Source: JADJLQ01 sp034439915
Lineage (GTDB): Bacteria > Bacteroidota > Bacteroidia > Chitinophagales > Saprospiraceae
Assembly: GCA_034439915.1 (NCBI GenBank)
Contig: JAWXBI010000082.1
Span: forward strand, 1-38,155
Direction: 5' to 3'
DNA: 38,155 nucleotides
The position numbers and the translations under genes are program-made. The stretch's first letter is position 1; every line of letters begins with the position of its first letter. Below, one piece after another: positions 16,831-24,876 of the stretch. The notes under the pieces are model-generated. The model had not been told where the DNA came from. It saw only the letters and a program-made list of their open reading frames with translations, and did no database searches.

Positions 16831-17812
16831 GTGCAAGTTCTTTTTATTGTTTTTGTTGCTGATTTGTGGTGGTGCTCAGGCCCAAACCTATGCAAGTAAG
16901 CTGGGTTGGAAACCGACAGACCGGGTGATCATCCTCCATGTTGATGATGTAGGCATGTCCTTTGAATCCAATGAGGGGGCCATCAATGCAATAGAAAAAG
17001 GTGTTGCCAGTTCCTGGAGTATCATGATGCCATGTCCCTGGGTGCCTCAGGTTTTTCATTATTTACAAAAACATCCTCAAACCGATGCGGGCCTCCACCT
17101 GACTCTTACTTCAGAATGGAGTGAATATCGATGGCATCCTTTGGCGGGGGCCAAACAAGTACCGGGGCTGGTGGATACGGAGGGTGCCATGCATTCCAAT
17201 GTTGCCGATGTGGTTAAAAATGCCACACCAGAAGAGGTGGATATGGAAATCAAAGCCCAATTGGATCGTTGCCGGAGCATGGGCTGGGAACCCACCCACC
17301 TGGATTCTCATATGGGCACGTTATTTGCCCATCCCGATTTTTTGGACAAATACATACAACTGGGGATAAACCAGCATATCCCGGTGATGATTCCTGCGGG
17401 CCACCTGACCTTAATGAAAATATCCAGTCCCCTGGATGAGGGAACAATCCATTTTATACGCCAGGTGGGGGCACAACTTTGGGCAAGTGGATTGCCGGTA
17501 ATCGATGATTTACACAATTTCAGCTACGATTGGAAACCAACTGATAAAATGAAATCCAGGGCAGCCCTGCGGAAATTCAAAACAAAAAAATACATTGATT
17601 CATTTGCCGGTCTTAAACCCGGTGTGACATTTGTCATTATGCATTGTGCCGGATATTCCGATATTCTGCCACACATTACCAATTCCGGCCCCTTGAGACA
17701 AGCGGACCTGGAGGCCATGCTGGATCCCAAATTGAAAAGTTATTTAAAAAAACAAGGGATCATCGTCACTACCTGGAGGGAGATGATCGAACGCCGGAAA
17801 AAAGTAAGCTAA
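16829..17812 (+). CDS. Secreted YdjC/ChbG-type carbohydrate deacetylase
   Basis: A 327-residue protein of the YdjC/ChbG/HpnK superfamily, metal-dependent deacetylases of N-acetylated sugars (ChbG acts on chitooligosaccharides, HpnK on hopanoid sugars). The ATG at 16829 gives a Sec signal peptide (FFLLFLLLICGGAQAQ); the longer frame from 16709 lacks one. Metal and catalytic positions are visible: D39-D40 in LHVDDVGMS, H90 in GLHLTLTSEW, and H157 and H161 in THLDSHMGTLFAHP. Export is unusual, since ChbG itself is cytoplasmic, and implies a periplasmic glycan substrate. The metallo-beta-lactamase starts 26 bp downstream, suggesting co-transcription. Confidence 0.83.
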   Translation: MCKFFLLFLLLICGGAQAQTYASKLGWKPTDRVIILHVDDVGMSFESNEGAINAIEKGVASSWSIMMPCPWVPQVFHYLQKHPQTDAGLHLTLTSEWSEYRWHPLAGAKQVPGLVDTEGAMHSNVADVVKNATPEEVDMEIKAQLDRCRSMGWEPTHLDSHMGTLFAHPDFLDKYIQLGINQHIPVMIPAGHLTLMKISSPLDEGTIHFIRQVGAQLWASGLPVIDDLHNFSYDWKPTDKMKSRAALRKFKTKKYIDSFAGLKPGVTFVIMHCAGYSDILPHITNSGPLRQADLEAMLDPKLKSYLKKQGIIVTTWREMIERRKKVS

Positions 17813-17837
17813 ATAATTATTTAATTGAACTCTAACG

Positions 17838-18566
17838 ATGCGAACAAATAGATTACTGGGCGCTCTGATGTTCCTGACTTGTCAAATTTATGCACAAACC
17901 GGACATCGACCATTGACCATATCTTCCCTGACCGATTCCTTCTATGTATTTACAACCTACCAGTCTTATCAGGGCAATCTTTTTCCTTCCAATGGAATGT
18001 ATTTCCTTACGAGTGCCGGGGCGGTGATGATTGACTGTCCCTGGGATACTACCCAATTTCAACCCCTGATAGACAGTATACGCGTTAAACACGGGGCGGA
18101 GCTAGTGCTGTCTGTTGCCACACATTCCCACAAAGACCGGACAGCGGCTCTGGATTTTTTGAAATCCATAGGAATCAAAACCTATACTTCCGCACGGACT
18201 GATCAGATAAGTAAATCAACCCATGAAAAGCGGGCGGAGTTTGTTTTTGTGAATGATACCTTGTTTCAAGTCGGGGAACAAATTTTTCAAATATTTTATG
18301 GTGGGGCGGGGCATACCCCTGACAATATTGTGATTTGGTTTGAAAATCATAAAATACTTTATGGAGGTTGTTTAGTCAAAAGTACGGAAGCAAAAGACCT
18401 GGGCAATCTGGCCGATGCCGACGTGAAGGAATGGCCCGGAACCATTAGAAAAATACAAAGGAAGTTTAACAACCCCCGCTATGTCGTACCGGGGCACCAG
18501 AGCTGGACAGATCCCCAGGCATTAAATCACACCTTATATTTATTGACTAAATCTTTAAAAAATTAA
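17838..18566 (+). CDS. Subclass B1 metallo-beta-lactamase
   Basis: A 242-residue periplasmic zinc hydrolase with a Sec signal ending near IYAQ. All six B1 zinc ligands are present: H96, H98 and D100 in HSHKD, H159 in GAGHTPDN, C178 in YGGCLVKS and H220 in VPGHQSW. The carboxylate-binding Lys (K181, three after the Cys) and the LGNLADAD loop with N190 match enzymes such as IND, BlaB, IMP and NDM. Hydrolysis of penicillins, cephalosporins and carbapenems is the family expectation. After the ligand motif it has RTAALDFL where RxGGL or RIGGI is common. It follows the deacetylase by 26 bp, with no integron or IS nearby, so it looks chromosomal and intrinsic. Confidence 0.92.
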   Translation: MRTNRLLGALMFLTCQIYAQTGHRPLTISSLTDSFYVFTTYQSYQGNLFPSNGMYFLTSAGAVMIDCPWDTTQFQPLIDSIRVKHGAELVLSVATHSHKDRTAALDFLKSIGIKTYTSARTDQISKSTHEKRAEFVFVNDTLFQVGEQIFQIFYGGAGHTPDNIVIWFENHKILYGGCLVKSTEAKDLGNLADADVKEWPGTIRKIQRKFNNPRYVVPGHQSWTDPQALNHTLYLLTKSLKN

Positions 18567-18568
18567 AA

Positions 18569-18999
18569 AGTTCAAGAGGACAGGCATTCCAAGAATATAA
18601 AAAACAAGCCACCGTTCGTCATATAGATAAGGCCTTTGAAGCAAACGATGCCAACATCATTTTATCCTTATTGACCGATACTATCTGTTGGGATGTGTTG
18701 GGCGCTTTCATGGCGATTGGTAAATCTGAATTTAAAATCAAATCCGCAATGAAAATTTTCACGGTCCTCCAACGATTCATAGAACAAATGAAATTGCTGG
18801 AGAAAGATTTGGGGCCGTGGTTGGGCGTGTTGAAAATCACCTAACTAACGGAACCCTGCTCCGGGTATGCTTCCAAAATACCTATTCCCTGGAAAATGAA
18901 AAAACAGTCTATGACATCTTATCTTGTTCCTGTCACTTCATTTTTATCAGGATCAGTGACTGGAAATTAGTTTATTTTATTAGCACACCTATTCCCTGA
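18569..18999 (+). pseudogene. Frameshifted SnoaL/NTF2-like protein
   Basis: Just after the beta-lactamase, the frame containing 18602 encodes KKQATVRHIDKAFEANDANI and CWDVLGAFMAIGKSEF, the classic start of a SnoaL-like (NTF2-fold) domain. After M (18749-18751) the match moves to the next frame as ENFHGPPTIHRTNEIAGERF, then GRVENHLTNGT. Supplying one base at 18751 (ATG-GAA) restores continuity exactly. No start codon precedes the first part (the upstream stop is at 18548), and the end (LSCSCHFIFIRISDW) departs from the family. It is a decayed copy of a small cytoplasmic protein; members range from steroid isomerases to polyketide cyclases. Confidence 0.7.
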
Positions 19000-19009
19000 C
19001 CGGTTATCA

Positions 19010-19033
19010 AATATTCCCGAATTTCACTGGAAT
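19010..19033 (+). repeat. Dispersed 23-24 bp repeat, copy 2
   Basis: AATATTCCCGAATTTCACTG followed by GAAT, the partner of the copy at 16808-16830. It sits 11 bp after the SnoaL pseudogene and about 130 bp before the cardiolipin synthase gene. Confidence 0.4.
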
Positions 19034-19163
19034 CATGCTAAAACCAGCCCAGTATATTTCCAAGGTTGCTCTGGGTCTTTTGCCTCCTTTCCTGGATTGC
19101 CTTTAAAAAGATTATATTAGGAGCAGCGCATTTTGACCCATCACTATTGCTTTTGTTTGAGCT

Positions 19164-20603
19164 ATGAATTGGATTCTATTACTTGTATACGGTGTTCTTT
19201 TGCTTTTGGTTTGCCTGCGGATAGTTTTTGAAACCCGCAGCAGCACCAAAACGCTTGCCTATCTGCTGGTCTGTATTTTTATACCGGTATTTGGTATGCT
19301 TTTTTACCTGGCTATTGGCATCAATTACTGGAGAACTAAATTTTACGCTAAAAAATCAAAACTGGACAAAAAACTGCTGGATCTGTTACAAAAGCAAATT
19401 ATTCATTATTCCCAGGCGACGGTAAAGCCCGGGGATCTTGCGGAAGAAGATCACACCGAACTGGCCAGGATGTTGATCAAAGATCTGCAAAGCCCGCTTA
19501 CCCGCGGCAATAGTATAAAACTTCTTCTAAATGGAGAAGAAAAATTTCCTGAATTGCTCAGTGCTCTGGAGGCAGCCCATCATCACATTCACCTACAATA
19601 CTACATCTATGATCAAGATGAAATCGGCACAGCTATTATTGAGTTATTGATCCGCAAGGCCAGATCAGGGGTGCAGGTAAAGGTGATATATGATGATTTT
19701 GGAAGCCCTTCCATAAAGAGCAAAACAGAAAAAAGGATGCAGGATGCAGGGGTGGAAATTTACCCCTTCCATAAACTTCATTTTTATTTACTGGCCAACC
19801 GGATCAATTACCGCAACCACCGGAAAATCGTTGTCGTTGATGGCCAAACGGGTTTTGTAGGCGGGATTAATGTAAGCGACAAGTATATAAACAAAAAGAA
19901 AGGGAAACTCTATTGGAGGGACACTCACCTTCGTGTTGACGGACCGGGGGTTTATTATCTACAATATCTTTTTCTTTGCGACTGGAATTTTTGTTGTTCC
20001 GGAAAAGTAAATCCTGAAATGATATACTTTCCTGAAAAGATAAAAAGTAAAGGTGACAGCCTGGTGCAAATCGTGGGAAGCGGACCCGATTCCAGTCAAC
20101 CCCTGGTATTATTCGCTATTCTCCAGGCCATTTATCTCGCTAAAGAAGAAATTCTGATCACCACGCCCTATTTTATACCTGGGGACAGTATTATGGATGC
20201 CCTTCGGATAGCCGCCTCCAGCGGCCTGGCCGTAAAGTTATTGGTGCCGGGGAAAAGTGATTCCAGGCTTGTGAATGCAGCCTCCAAAGCCAATTATTTT
20301 GATTTGTTACAATCTGGGGTCGAAATATATTTATATCAGAAAGGATTTGTGCATGCCAAAACCCTGGTAATAGATGGCAAAATGTCTATGGTAGGGACTG
20401 CGAACATGGATTACAGGAGTTTTGAATTAAATTTTGAGGTCAATGCCATTGTCTACAATAAACAGTTTTCGATTAAAATGCGAAAGGTGTTTTTTGACGA
20501 TCTCCAATACGCAAAAATGATAAAAGCAAATGATTGGTATAAACGACCATTCTATTTCCGGTTAATTGAAAAAATTGCCCGGTTATTTTCACCAAGCCTG
20601 TAA
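19164..20603 (+). CDS. cls: Cardiolipin synthase (PLD superfamily)
   Basis: Condenses two phosphatidylglycerols to cardiolipin and glycerol at the inner membrane. At 479 residues it has two N-terminal membrane helices (about 3-22 and 30-52) and two HKD phospholipase-D motifs. The first is H219, K221 and D226 in NHRKIVVVDG, and the second is H397, K399 and D404 in VHAKTLVIDG, each followed by the typical GGIN or GTANMD turn. Length and layout equal bacterial Cls. It is monocistronic as far as can be seen, with 164 bp between it and the upstream pseudogene and no full promoter match. Confidence 0.94.
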   Translation: MNWILLLVYGVLLLLVCLRIVFETRSSTKTLAYLLVCIFIPVFGMLFYLAIGINYWRTKFYAKKSKLDKKLLDLLQKQIIHYSQATVKPGDLAEEDHTELARMLIKDLQSPLTRGNSIKLLLNGEEKFPELLSALEAAHHHIHLQYYIYDQDEIGTAIIELLIRKARSGVQVKVIYDDFGSPSIKSKTEKRMQDAGVEIYPFHKLHFYLLANRINYRNHRKIVVVDGQTGFVGGINVSDKYINKKKGKLYWRDTHLRVDGPGVYYLQYLFLCDWNFCCSGKVNPEMIYFPEKIKSKGDSLVQIVGSGPDSSQPLVLFAILQAIYLAKEEILITTPYFIPGDSIMDALRIAASSGLAVKLLVPGKSDSRLVNAASKANYFDLLQSGVEIYLYQKGFVHAKTLVIDGKMSMVGTANMDYRSFELNFEVNAIVYNKQFSIKMRKVFFDDLQYAKMIKANDWYKRPFYFRLIEKIARLFSPSL

Positions 20604-20820
20604 TTATTACACGCTCTGTATAATCGAATAAACGTAAAACGCCTTGCCAGAATAAAGTTTCCTACTGCTCATCCGAGATTTTAAGCACCTACTATTTTAA
20701 AGAGGTAACCGGGACGAATAGGTATTGACATTTATATTCACTATATTTAACAAATCTTGACCACTAAGTGGTTGTAATAGAATTTTCCATTTACTTTTTT
20801 ACTAAAATCAATCCCAAATT

Positions 20821-21006
20821 ATGGCAAACAGAAATTTTTTACCCAGCGCACCCAACAAGGGTTTGTGGCTGATCGCAGCGATCATCGGAAGTCTGGGCAT
20901 CTTGGTTCATTATGTCCAGGTCAATCAACTATCACAATACAGCTTTGAAATGGTGTTAATTGGTTTTGTCCTCCTGGTCATTGGGACAACTTACCGAAAG
21001 ATTTAG
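20821..21006 (+). CDS. Small two-helix membrane protein
   Basis: A 61-residue protein from an ATG at 20821, with two predicted membrane helices (about 16-31 and 43-57) joined by a short polar loop (VQVNQLSQYS) and a basic end (YRKI). Sequence and hydrophobic pattern look coding rather than random. I do not recognise a family. Upstream, TATATTTA at 20742-20749 is a 7-of-8 match to the -7 box. Confidence 0.55.
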   Translation: MANRNFLPSAPNKGLWLIAAIIGSLGILVHYVQVNQLSQYSFEMVLIGFVLLVIGTTYRKI

Positions 21007-21150
21007 CGATTTCTTTTTCTTTTTACGGCTACTGATACTCTCACGTTACTCTTGGTCCCTCCAGGGGTTGGCTCGCGGTTTTTGACCCAGGTAAAATTGT
21101 CTCGGGGCGATCAAATTCCATATTAAATTTGACATTTCGAGTTGAGGATG

Positions 21151-21801
21151 TCCAACTCCTGTATTTTCTTATGTCATCAAGCCGGAACCGGAAGATAAAT
21201 TCGTCCATAAATATATTTCACAGTACCACCGGACAACCTGGACAGTTCTTTTGCCTTTTTAAAAGATCCCCGGGCTGTACAAAGCTTCCCAGGCCATTAT
21301 ATCAGCAATGATGGTTTGTTATTCTATTTCGGAATCCGTGAGCGGGTAATGTTTGTCAATACCTATCTCAAAAATAATTTTCTGGTCCCGGAGAGTGCCG
21401 ATACTTTTTCACTCTTATCATCGCCGGAAACTAAATTCATTTTCAAACTATCCGGAAAGGATACCCTGGTGGAAATCCGGTATCCCAACAGGATCCGATA
21501 CCTTCAAAAATACATCAGGGGTGCGACCTATCCGGATGAAGTATTGATGCGGTATGCGGGCACTTATTATAGTCCGGAGTTAGATTGTAGTTATACTATT
21601 CAATGGAGAGACCGTCAACTTTACCTGACCCATTCCAAATACCTGGATTCAAAATTAACCCTGATCGGCCCGGATCATATTCAGTCCGAGCGTTGGTGGA
21701 TGAACCATTTAGTCGTATTGAGGGACGAAAAGGATCAGGTAGTTGGTTTTGAAATTAATTCCGGAAGAGTCATGCGTTTGCAGTTTAACAAACTGAATTA
21801 A
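21151..21801 (+). pseudogene. Remnant of a serine hydrolase (class C beta-lactamase-like) C-terminal region
   Basis: The frame ending at 21801 is open from 21211 and encodes a beta-rich tail with YAGTYYSPELDCSYTIQW and, near the end, VVGFEINSGRVMRLQFNK. This is the C-terminal barrel found after the catalytic domain of many Bacteroidota serine hydrolases. Upstream, another frame carries YVIKPEPEDKFVHKYI, and the main frame resumes at FTVPPDNLDSSFAFLKDPRA, suggesting a frameshift near 21210-21225. The catalytic domain (SxxK, YxN) is absent, with the small membrane protein ending at 21006. Either the gene lost its 5' two thirds, or a TTG start at 21316 makes a short 161-residue product. Confidence 0.5.
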
Positions 21802-21804
21802 CCC

Positions 21805-22842
21805 TCATCCTTTCAGCCCTTTTATTACGACATTTCCAGTACCTTCTTTGAGGCAGGGATAGTTGAGATCATCCTTCCATTTTTTTTCATTCTGAATTAA
21901 TTCAAAAAAATCATTTAGAAAGTTGGTGATTTCTTTAGGTGTGGAATGGTCTATCCAGGGTTGTTGATTGACCAGGGTTTGGATTTCTTCTTTTTTAGAT
22001 AAAAATGCTGTGAATAATTCTTTTACCAAAGTATAATCTGTCAGGCAATATCCCCGGTACCTTCTCTGCAGGACGGAATTCATCTGCAATGCTTCCGAAG
22101 GCTTAGCATAAGGTGCATGCACAAGCCCGGAATGGTCAAAATCATAGGGCACGGGTACCGGTTTTTCTCCGGAAAACCCCAACAAACGGACATTGTGCAG
22201 ATATTGAACTGACCAGTCCGTATTGCCGATCATATATTCATACAAGGCCATCCGGATAAAATCCTTTTGTTGTGCATTTTCAGGACGAACCATTTTTTTG
22301 GAGATCAAGGTTGCCTGATTTCGTTTAGCTACCGATTCATCTTCTTCCAGCAATATTCCTTTGACGGTAAACCCTTTTTTAGCGTTGGCCGGATCTTCAA
22401 AACTGACCTGCACCATCCTCACCCTGAAGCTTCTGGGGGTAAACAAATTATATAATTTATAAGCCAGATATTCCCTGATGATATAGTCTTCACCCCTGCA
22501 GGGCATCACCAGTTTTAATGCCTTCATTCCCTCAAAAGGACTGGCTGACAAATCCTGACCATTAAAATCCACTAACAGCGGAGGATAAGTACAGTTGCCT
22601 GCCTGCCTGCGAAAATTCCCCCTGGTTTTCATTTTAATCGGGATTATCTTCTCGACATCCCCCAGCATATAACTCAATTGCATGTCCTGATTGACGGCCT
22701 GGTCACTCCGGTCACGGATCAATTTGTTGACGGGTCCCTGAATTTTTAAATCCAGCATAGACTCCTGATCAAATAAATTTTCTGCTGCTGGCAATAGCTG
22801 TACTCCCATTGCCATCCATACCCAAATTAAAATCGTCATCAT
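21805..22842 (-). CDS. Secreted CotH-like (protein-kinase-fold) protein
   Basis: A 345-residue protein from the ATG at 22842, which gives a signal-like N-terminus (TILIWVWMAMGVQLLPAA); the frame also opens at 22977 with a non-signal extension. Features resemble the CotH kinase fold: KMKTRGNFRR, ALKLVMPCRG, REYLAYKLYNLFTPRSFRV, a helix with MIGNTDWS (about 203-210), and the Asp-rich PYDFDHSGLV (about 230), which could hold metal. CotH of Bacillus phosphorylates spore-coat proteins; here there is no sporulation, and the target is unknown. Its stop is 3 bp from the stop of the converging serine-hydrolase remnant. The assignment rests on motif order and is moderate. Confidence 0.55.
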   Translation of the reverse strand: MMTILIWVWMAMGVQLLPAAENLFDQESMLDLKIQGPVNKLIRDRSDQAVNQDMQLSYMLGDVEKIIPIKMKTRGNFRRQAGNCTYPPLLVDFNGQDLSASPFEGMKALKLVMPCRGEDYIIREYLAYKLYNLFTPRSFRVRMVQVSFEDPANAKKGFTVKGILLEEDESVAKRNQATLISKKMVRPENAQQKDFIRMALYEYMIGNTDWSVQYLHNVRLLGFSGEKPVPVPYDFDHSGLVHAPYAKPSEALQMNSVLQRRYRGYCLTDYTLVKELFTAFLSKKEEIQTLVNQQPWIDHSTPKEITNFLNDFFELIQNEKKWKDDLNYPCLKEGTGNVVIKGLKG

Positions 22843-23001
22843 GGTAAAAGGGGGATTATCCCTTATTAAAATTAAACTTAAGTATTCAAATGGTTTTACC
22901 AAAATCCTATGTGTTATCAATTTGTCGTTTTTTTCAAGGTCAGTTAATCGCAACTCGTCAATCAAATTAATCGTCATCCGATGTTCGGATTGTTAATCGT
23001 C

Positions 23002-23112
23002 CCTGTCTTAAAGGGGCGCACGACAAATTGCACATATTGCCAAAGCCCAACCGAATAAATTCAGTCGCACGAACTTAACCTTAGTGCAATCTGTCGTGCG
23101 CCTCCTGTCTTA
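23002..23112. mobile_element. MITE-like inverted-repeat element with flanking 9-bp direct repeats
   Basis: A 19-bp arm at 23015-23033 (GGCGCACGACAAATTGCAC) and its inverted partner at 23084-23102 match at 18 of 19 positions across a 50-nt centre. The pair is bracketed by identical 9-bp sequences CCTGTCTTA at 23002-23010 and 23104-23112, the pattern of a target-site duplication. There is no open frame inside, so it would be a non-autonomous element or a REP-like hairpin. It lies between the CotH-like gene and the TIM-barrel gene, which diverge from it. Confidence 0.55.
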
Positions 23113-23154
23113 TTTCCAATCCCCGATTCTGGAAAACTCCCTACCTTAGTACCC

Positions 23155-24075
23155 ATGGTTTACAGACGCAATTTTATTAAAACATCCGCGGCATTAGCTG
23201 CCGGGAGTATGCTGATCCCTTCCAATGAGCTGCTCAGTCTAAAGAAAAAAAGAAAATTCGGAGTTCAATTGTATACCGCCAATTCTGTCATCAATGATGA
23301 TTTAAAAGGTGTTTTAAAAGGACTTGCAGATATTGGTTATAAAGATCTTGAATCCGCCGGATCGCCCAAGGGAGGATATTATGGTTTACCAGCCGCAGAA
23401 TTTTCCAAATTAGCTAAAGAATATGGTTTGCAATGGGTGGCACATCATGCTACCGGTTTTCCTTTTCGTATGCCGGGAGGTGCTCCACCATCAAATCCTG
23501 CTCCTACCAATCCACCCCCGGCACCCCGCCCACCTTCAAGGTCACTGAAAACGCATATGCAGGAGTTTGTGAATGAAGCGGTCCAGGGAGGATTAAAATA
23601 CCTCGTATGTTCCAGCTCACCGGTCAAAACTATGGAAGAGATCAACATGACCCTGGAAGTCCTTCAAAAAACCGGAGAGGCCTGCAAAAAAGCGGGGATC
23701 CATTTTGCTTTCCACAACCACACTGCTGAATTTGAAATGGTGGAGGGAAAAAGACCTTTTGACATGATGGCGAGTCAGATCAGCGCCGACCTATTAAAAT
23801 TTGAACTGGATATCGCCTGGGCTACCAAAGCCGGGGTCAATATCCCGGAATTATTCAAAACGCATCCGGGACGTTTCCCGCTATGGCATGTCAAAGATCT
23901 CAATAGCGAACAAAAACCGGTAGAAGTAGGACAGGGTTATATCAATTTTGAGCCTATATTTAAATCTGCCAAATTAGCCGGAGTGGAATACTTTTTTGTT
24001 GAACAAGATGGTGCCCCTAAACCCATTGAAAACCTAAGCAACAGTTTCAAAAACTTAGTTAAGGTCGCCAGTTAA
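23155..24075 (+). CDS. Exported TIM-barrel sugar isomerase/epimerase family protein
   Basis: A 306-residue protein of the xylose-isomerase-like TIM barrel family (IolE/hydroxypyruvate-isomerase relatives). The N-terminus YRRNFIKTSAALAAGSML is a twin-arginine signal. Barrel motifs include FGVQLYTANS, GYKDLES, FAFHNHTAEF, FELDIAWATKAG, LWHVKDL and YFFVEQDG, with His, Glu and Asp residues suited to bind a divalent metal. Residues 104-130 are an unusual proline-rich insertion (FRMPGGAPPSNPAPTNPPPA and on) placed after the second beta-strand region. Such proteins are abundant in Bacteroidota and rarely have known substrates. Confidence 0.85.
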   Translation: MVYRRNFIKTSAALAAGSMLIPSNELLSLKKKRKFGVQLYTANSVINDDLKGVLKGLADIGYKDLESAGSPKGGYYGLPAAEFSKLAKEYGLQWVAHHATGFPFRMPGGAPPSNPAPTNPPPAPRPPSRSLKTHMQEFVNEAVQGGLKYLVCSSSPVKTMEEINMTLEVLQKTGEACKKAGIHFAFHNHTAEFEMVEGKRPFDMMASQISADLLKFELDIAWATKAGVNIPELFKTHPGRFPLWHVKDLNSEQKPVEVGQGYINFEPIFKSAKLAGVEYFFVEQDGAPKPIENLSNSFKNLVKVAS

Positions 24076-24159
24076 CCATATCCAAATAATACATTTTATC
24101 AACCCTGGTCTGATCAGGTAAGTGAACGCTTATTTGATTTGATTTGATTACTGCACCGG

Positions 24160-24798
24160 ATGGATTCTGGAACTCAACCTCACTTTATAAAACCAGTAGA
24201 CCTCATTTCAAAAATTCCGCCCACCATCAAAGGGTTGATTTTTGATCTGGATGGCACCCTGGCTGATACCATGCCCAGCCATATCGAAGCCTGGGTCCGC
24301 ACCGGGCGACATTATGGGGTGGAGATCACCGCGGAAATGGTCAATGCCCTGGCGGGTGCACCTTCGATGGAGGTGATCTCGATATTCAATAAACAATTTG
24401 GCTGGACTATTGATCCGGGTGAAGGTAAAAAAATGAAAAGCGATCTATATCTCGCCTTATTGGATCAATTGGAACGCATTGAACCGATTCGGGAAGTCTA
24501 CGAACTCGTCAATCATTTTAAAGGAAAATTGCCGATGGCTATTGGTACCGGCAGTAGTAAATCAAATGCTGAACGGGTGATCCGTAGTCTTGGCTTGGAG
24601 GAAGTGATCACTACCGTAGTCAGTGCAGATGATGTAATTTATCCCAAACCCCACCCGGAAACTTTTCTGACCTGTGCACTCAGATTAAATGTCAACCCAA
24701 AGGATTGCCTGGTATTTGAAGACGGGCCTATGGGCATCCAGGCCGCTGTAGCCGCTGGGATGAGGGTACTTATATTACCCCAATACGAAATTATTTAG
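24160..24798 (+). CDS. HAD-superfamily hydrolase, beta-phosphoglucomutase-like
   Basis: A 212-residue cytoplasmic HAD phosphatase or phosphosugar mutase. Motif I IFDLDGTLADT gives D29 (nucleophile) and D31. Motif II is GTGSSKSNA, motif III the lysine of YPKPHPETF, and motif IV VFEDGPMGIQAA. A helical cap (about residues 40-105) follows motif I, as in beta-phosphoglucomutases and sugar-phosphate phosphatases. Phosphatase and mutase cannot be separated here. It begins 84 bp after the TIM-barrel gene and may share its transcript. Confidence 0.86.
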   Translation: MDSGTQPHFIKPVDLISKIPPTIKGLIFDLDGTLADTMPSHIEAWVRTGRHYGVEITAEMVNALAGAPSMEVISIFNKQFGWTIDPGEGKKMKSDLYLALLDQLERIEPIREVYELVNHFKGKLPMAIGTGSSKSNAERVIRSLGLEEVITTVVSADDVIYPKPHPETFLTCALRLNVNPKDCLVFEDGPMGIQAAVAAGMRVLILPQYEII

Positions 24799-24876
24799 TT
24801 TGAATTACCGGTACATCCAGGCACAAACAGACTTCATCCGCCGGGGCTAGTTCATTGAGAGTATATTTGCCAGCTG

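Noticed and set aside
20760..20772. Palindrome ACCACT-A-AGTGGT as an operator upstream of the small membrane protein
   Set aside because: Six-base arms are expected by chance in a window this size and no second copy was found.
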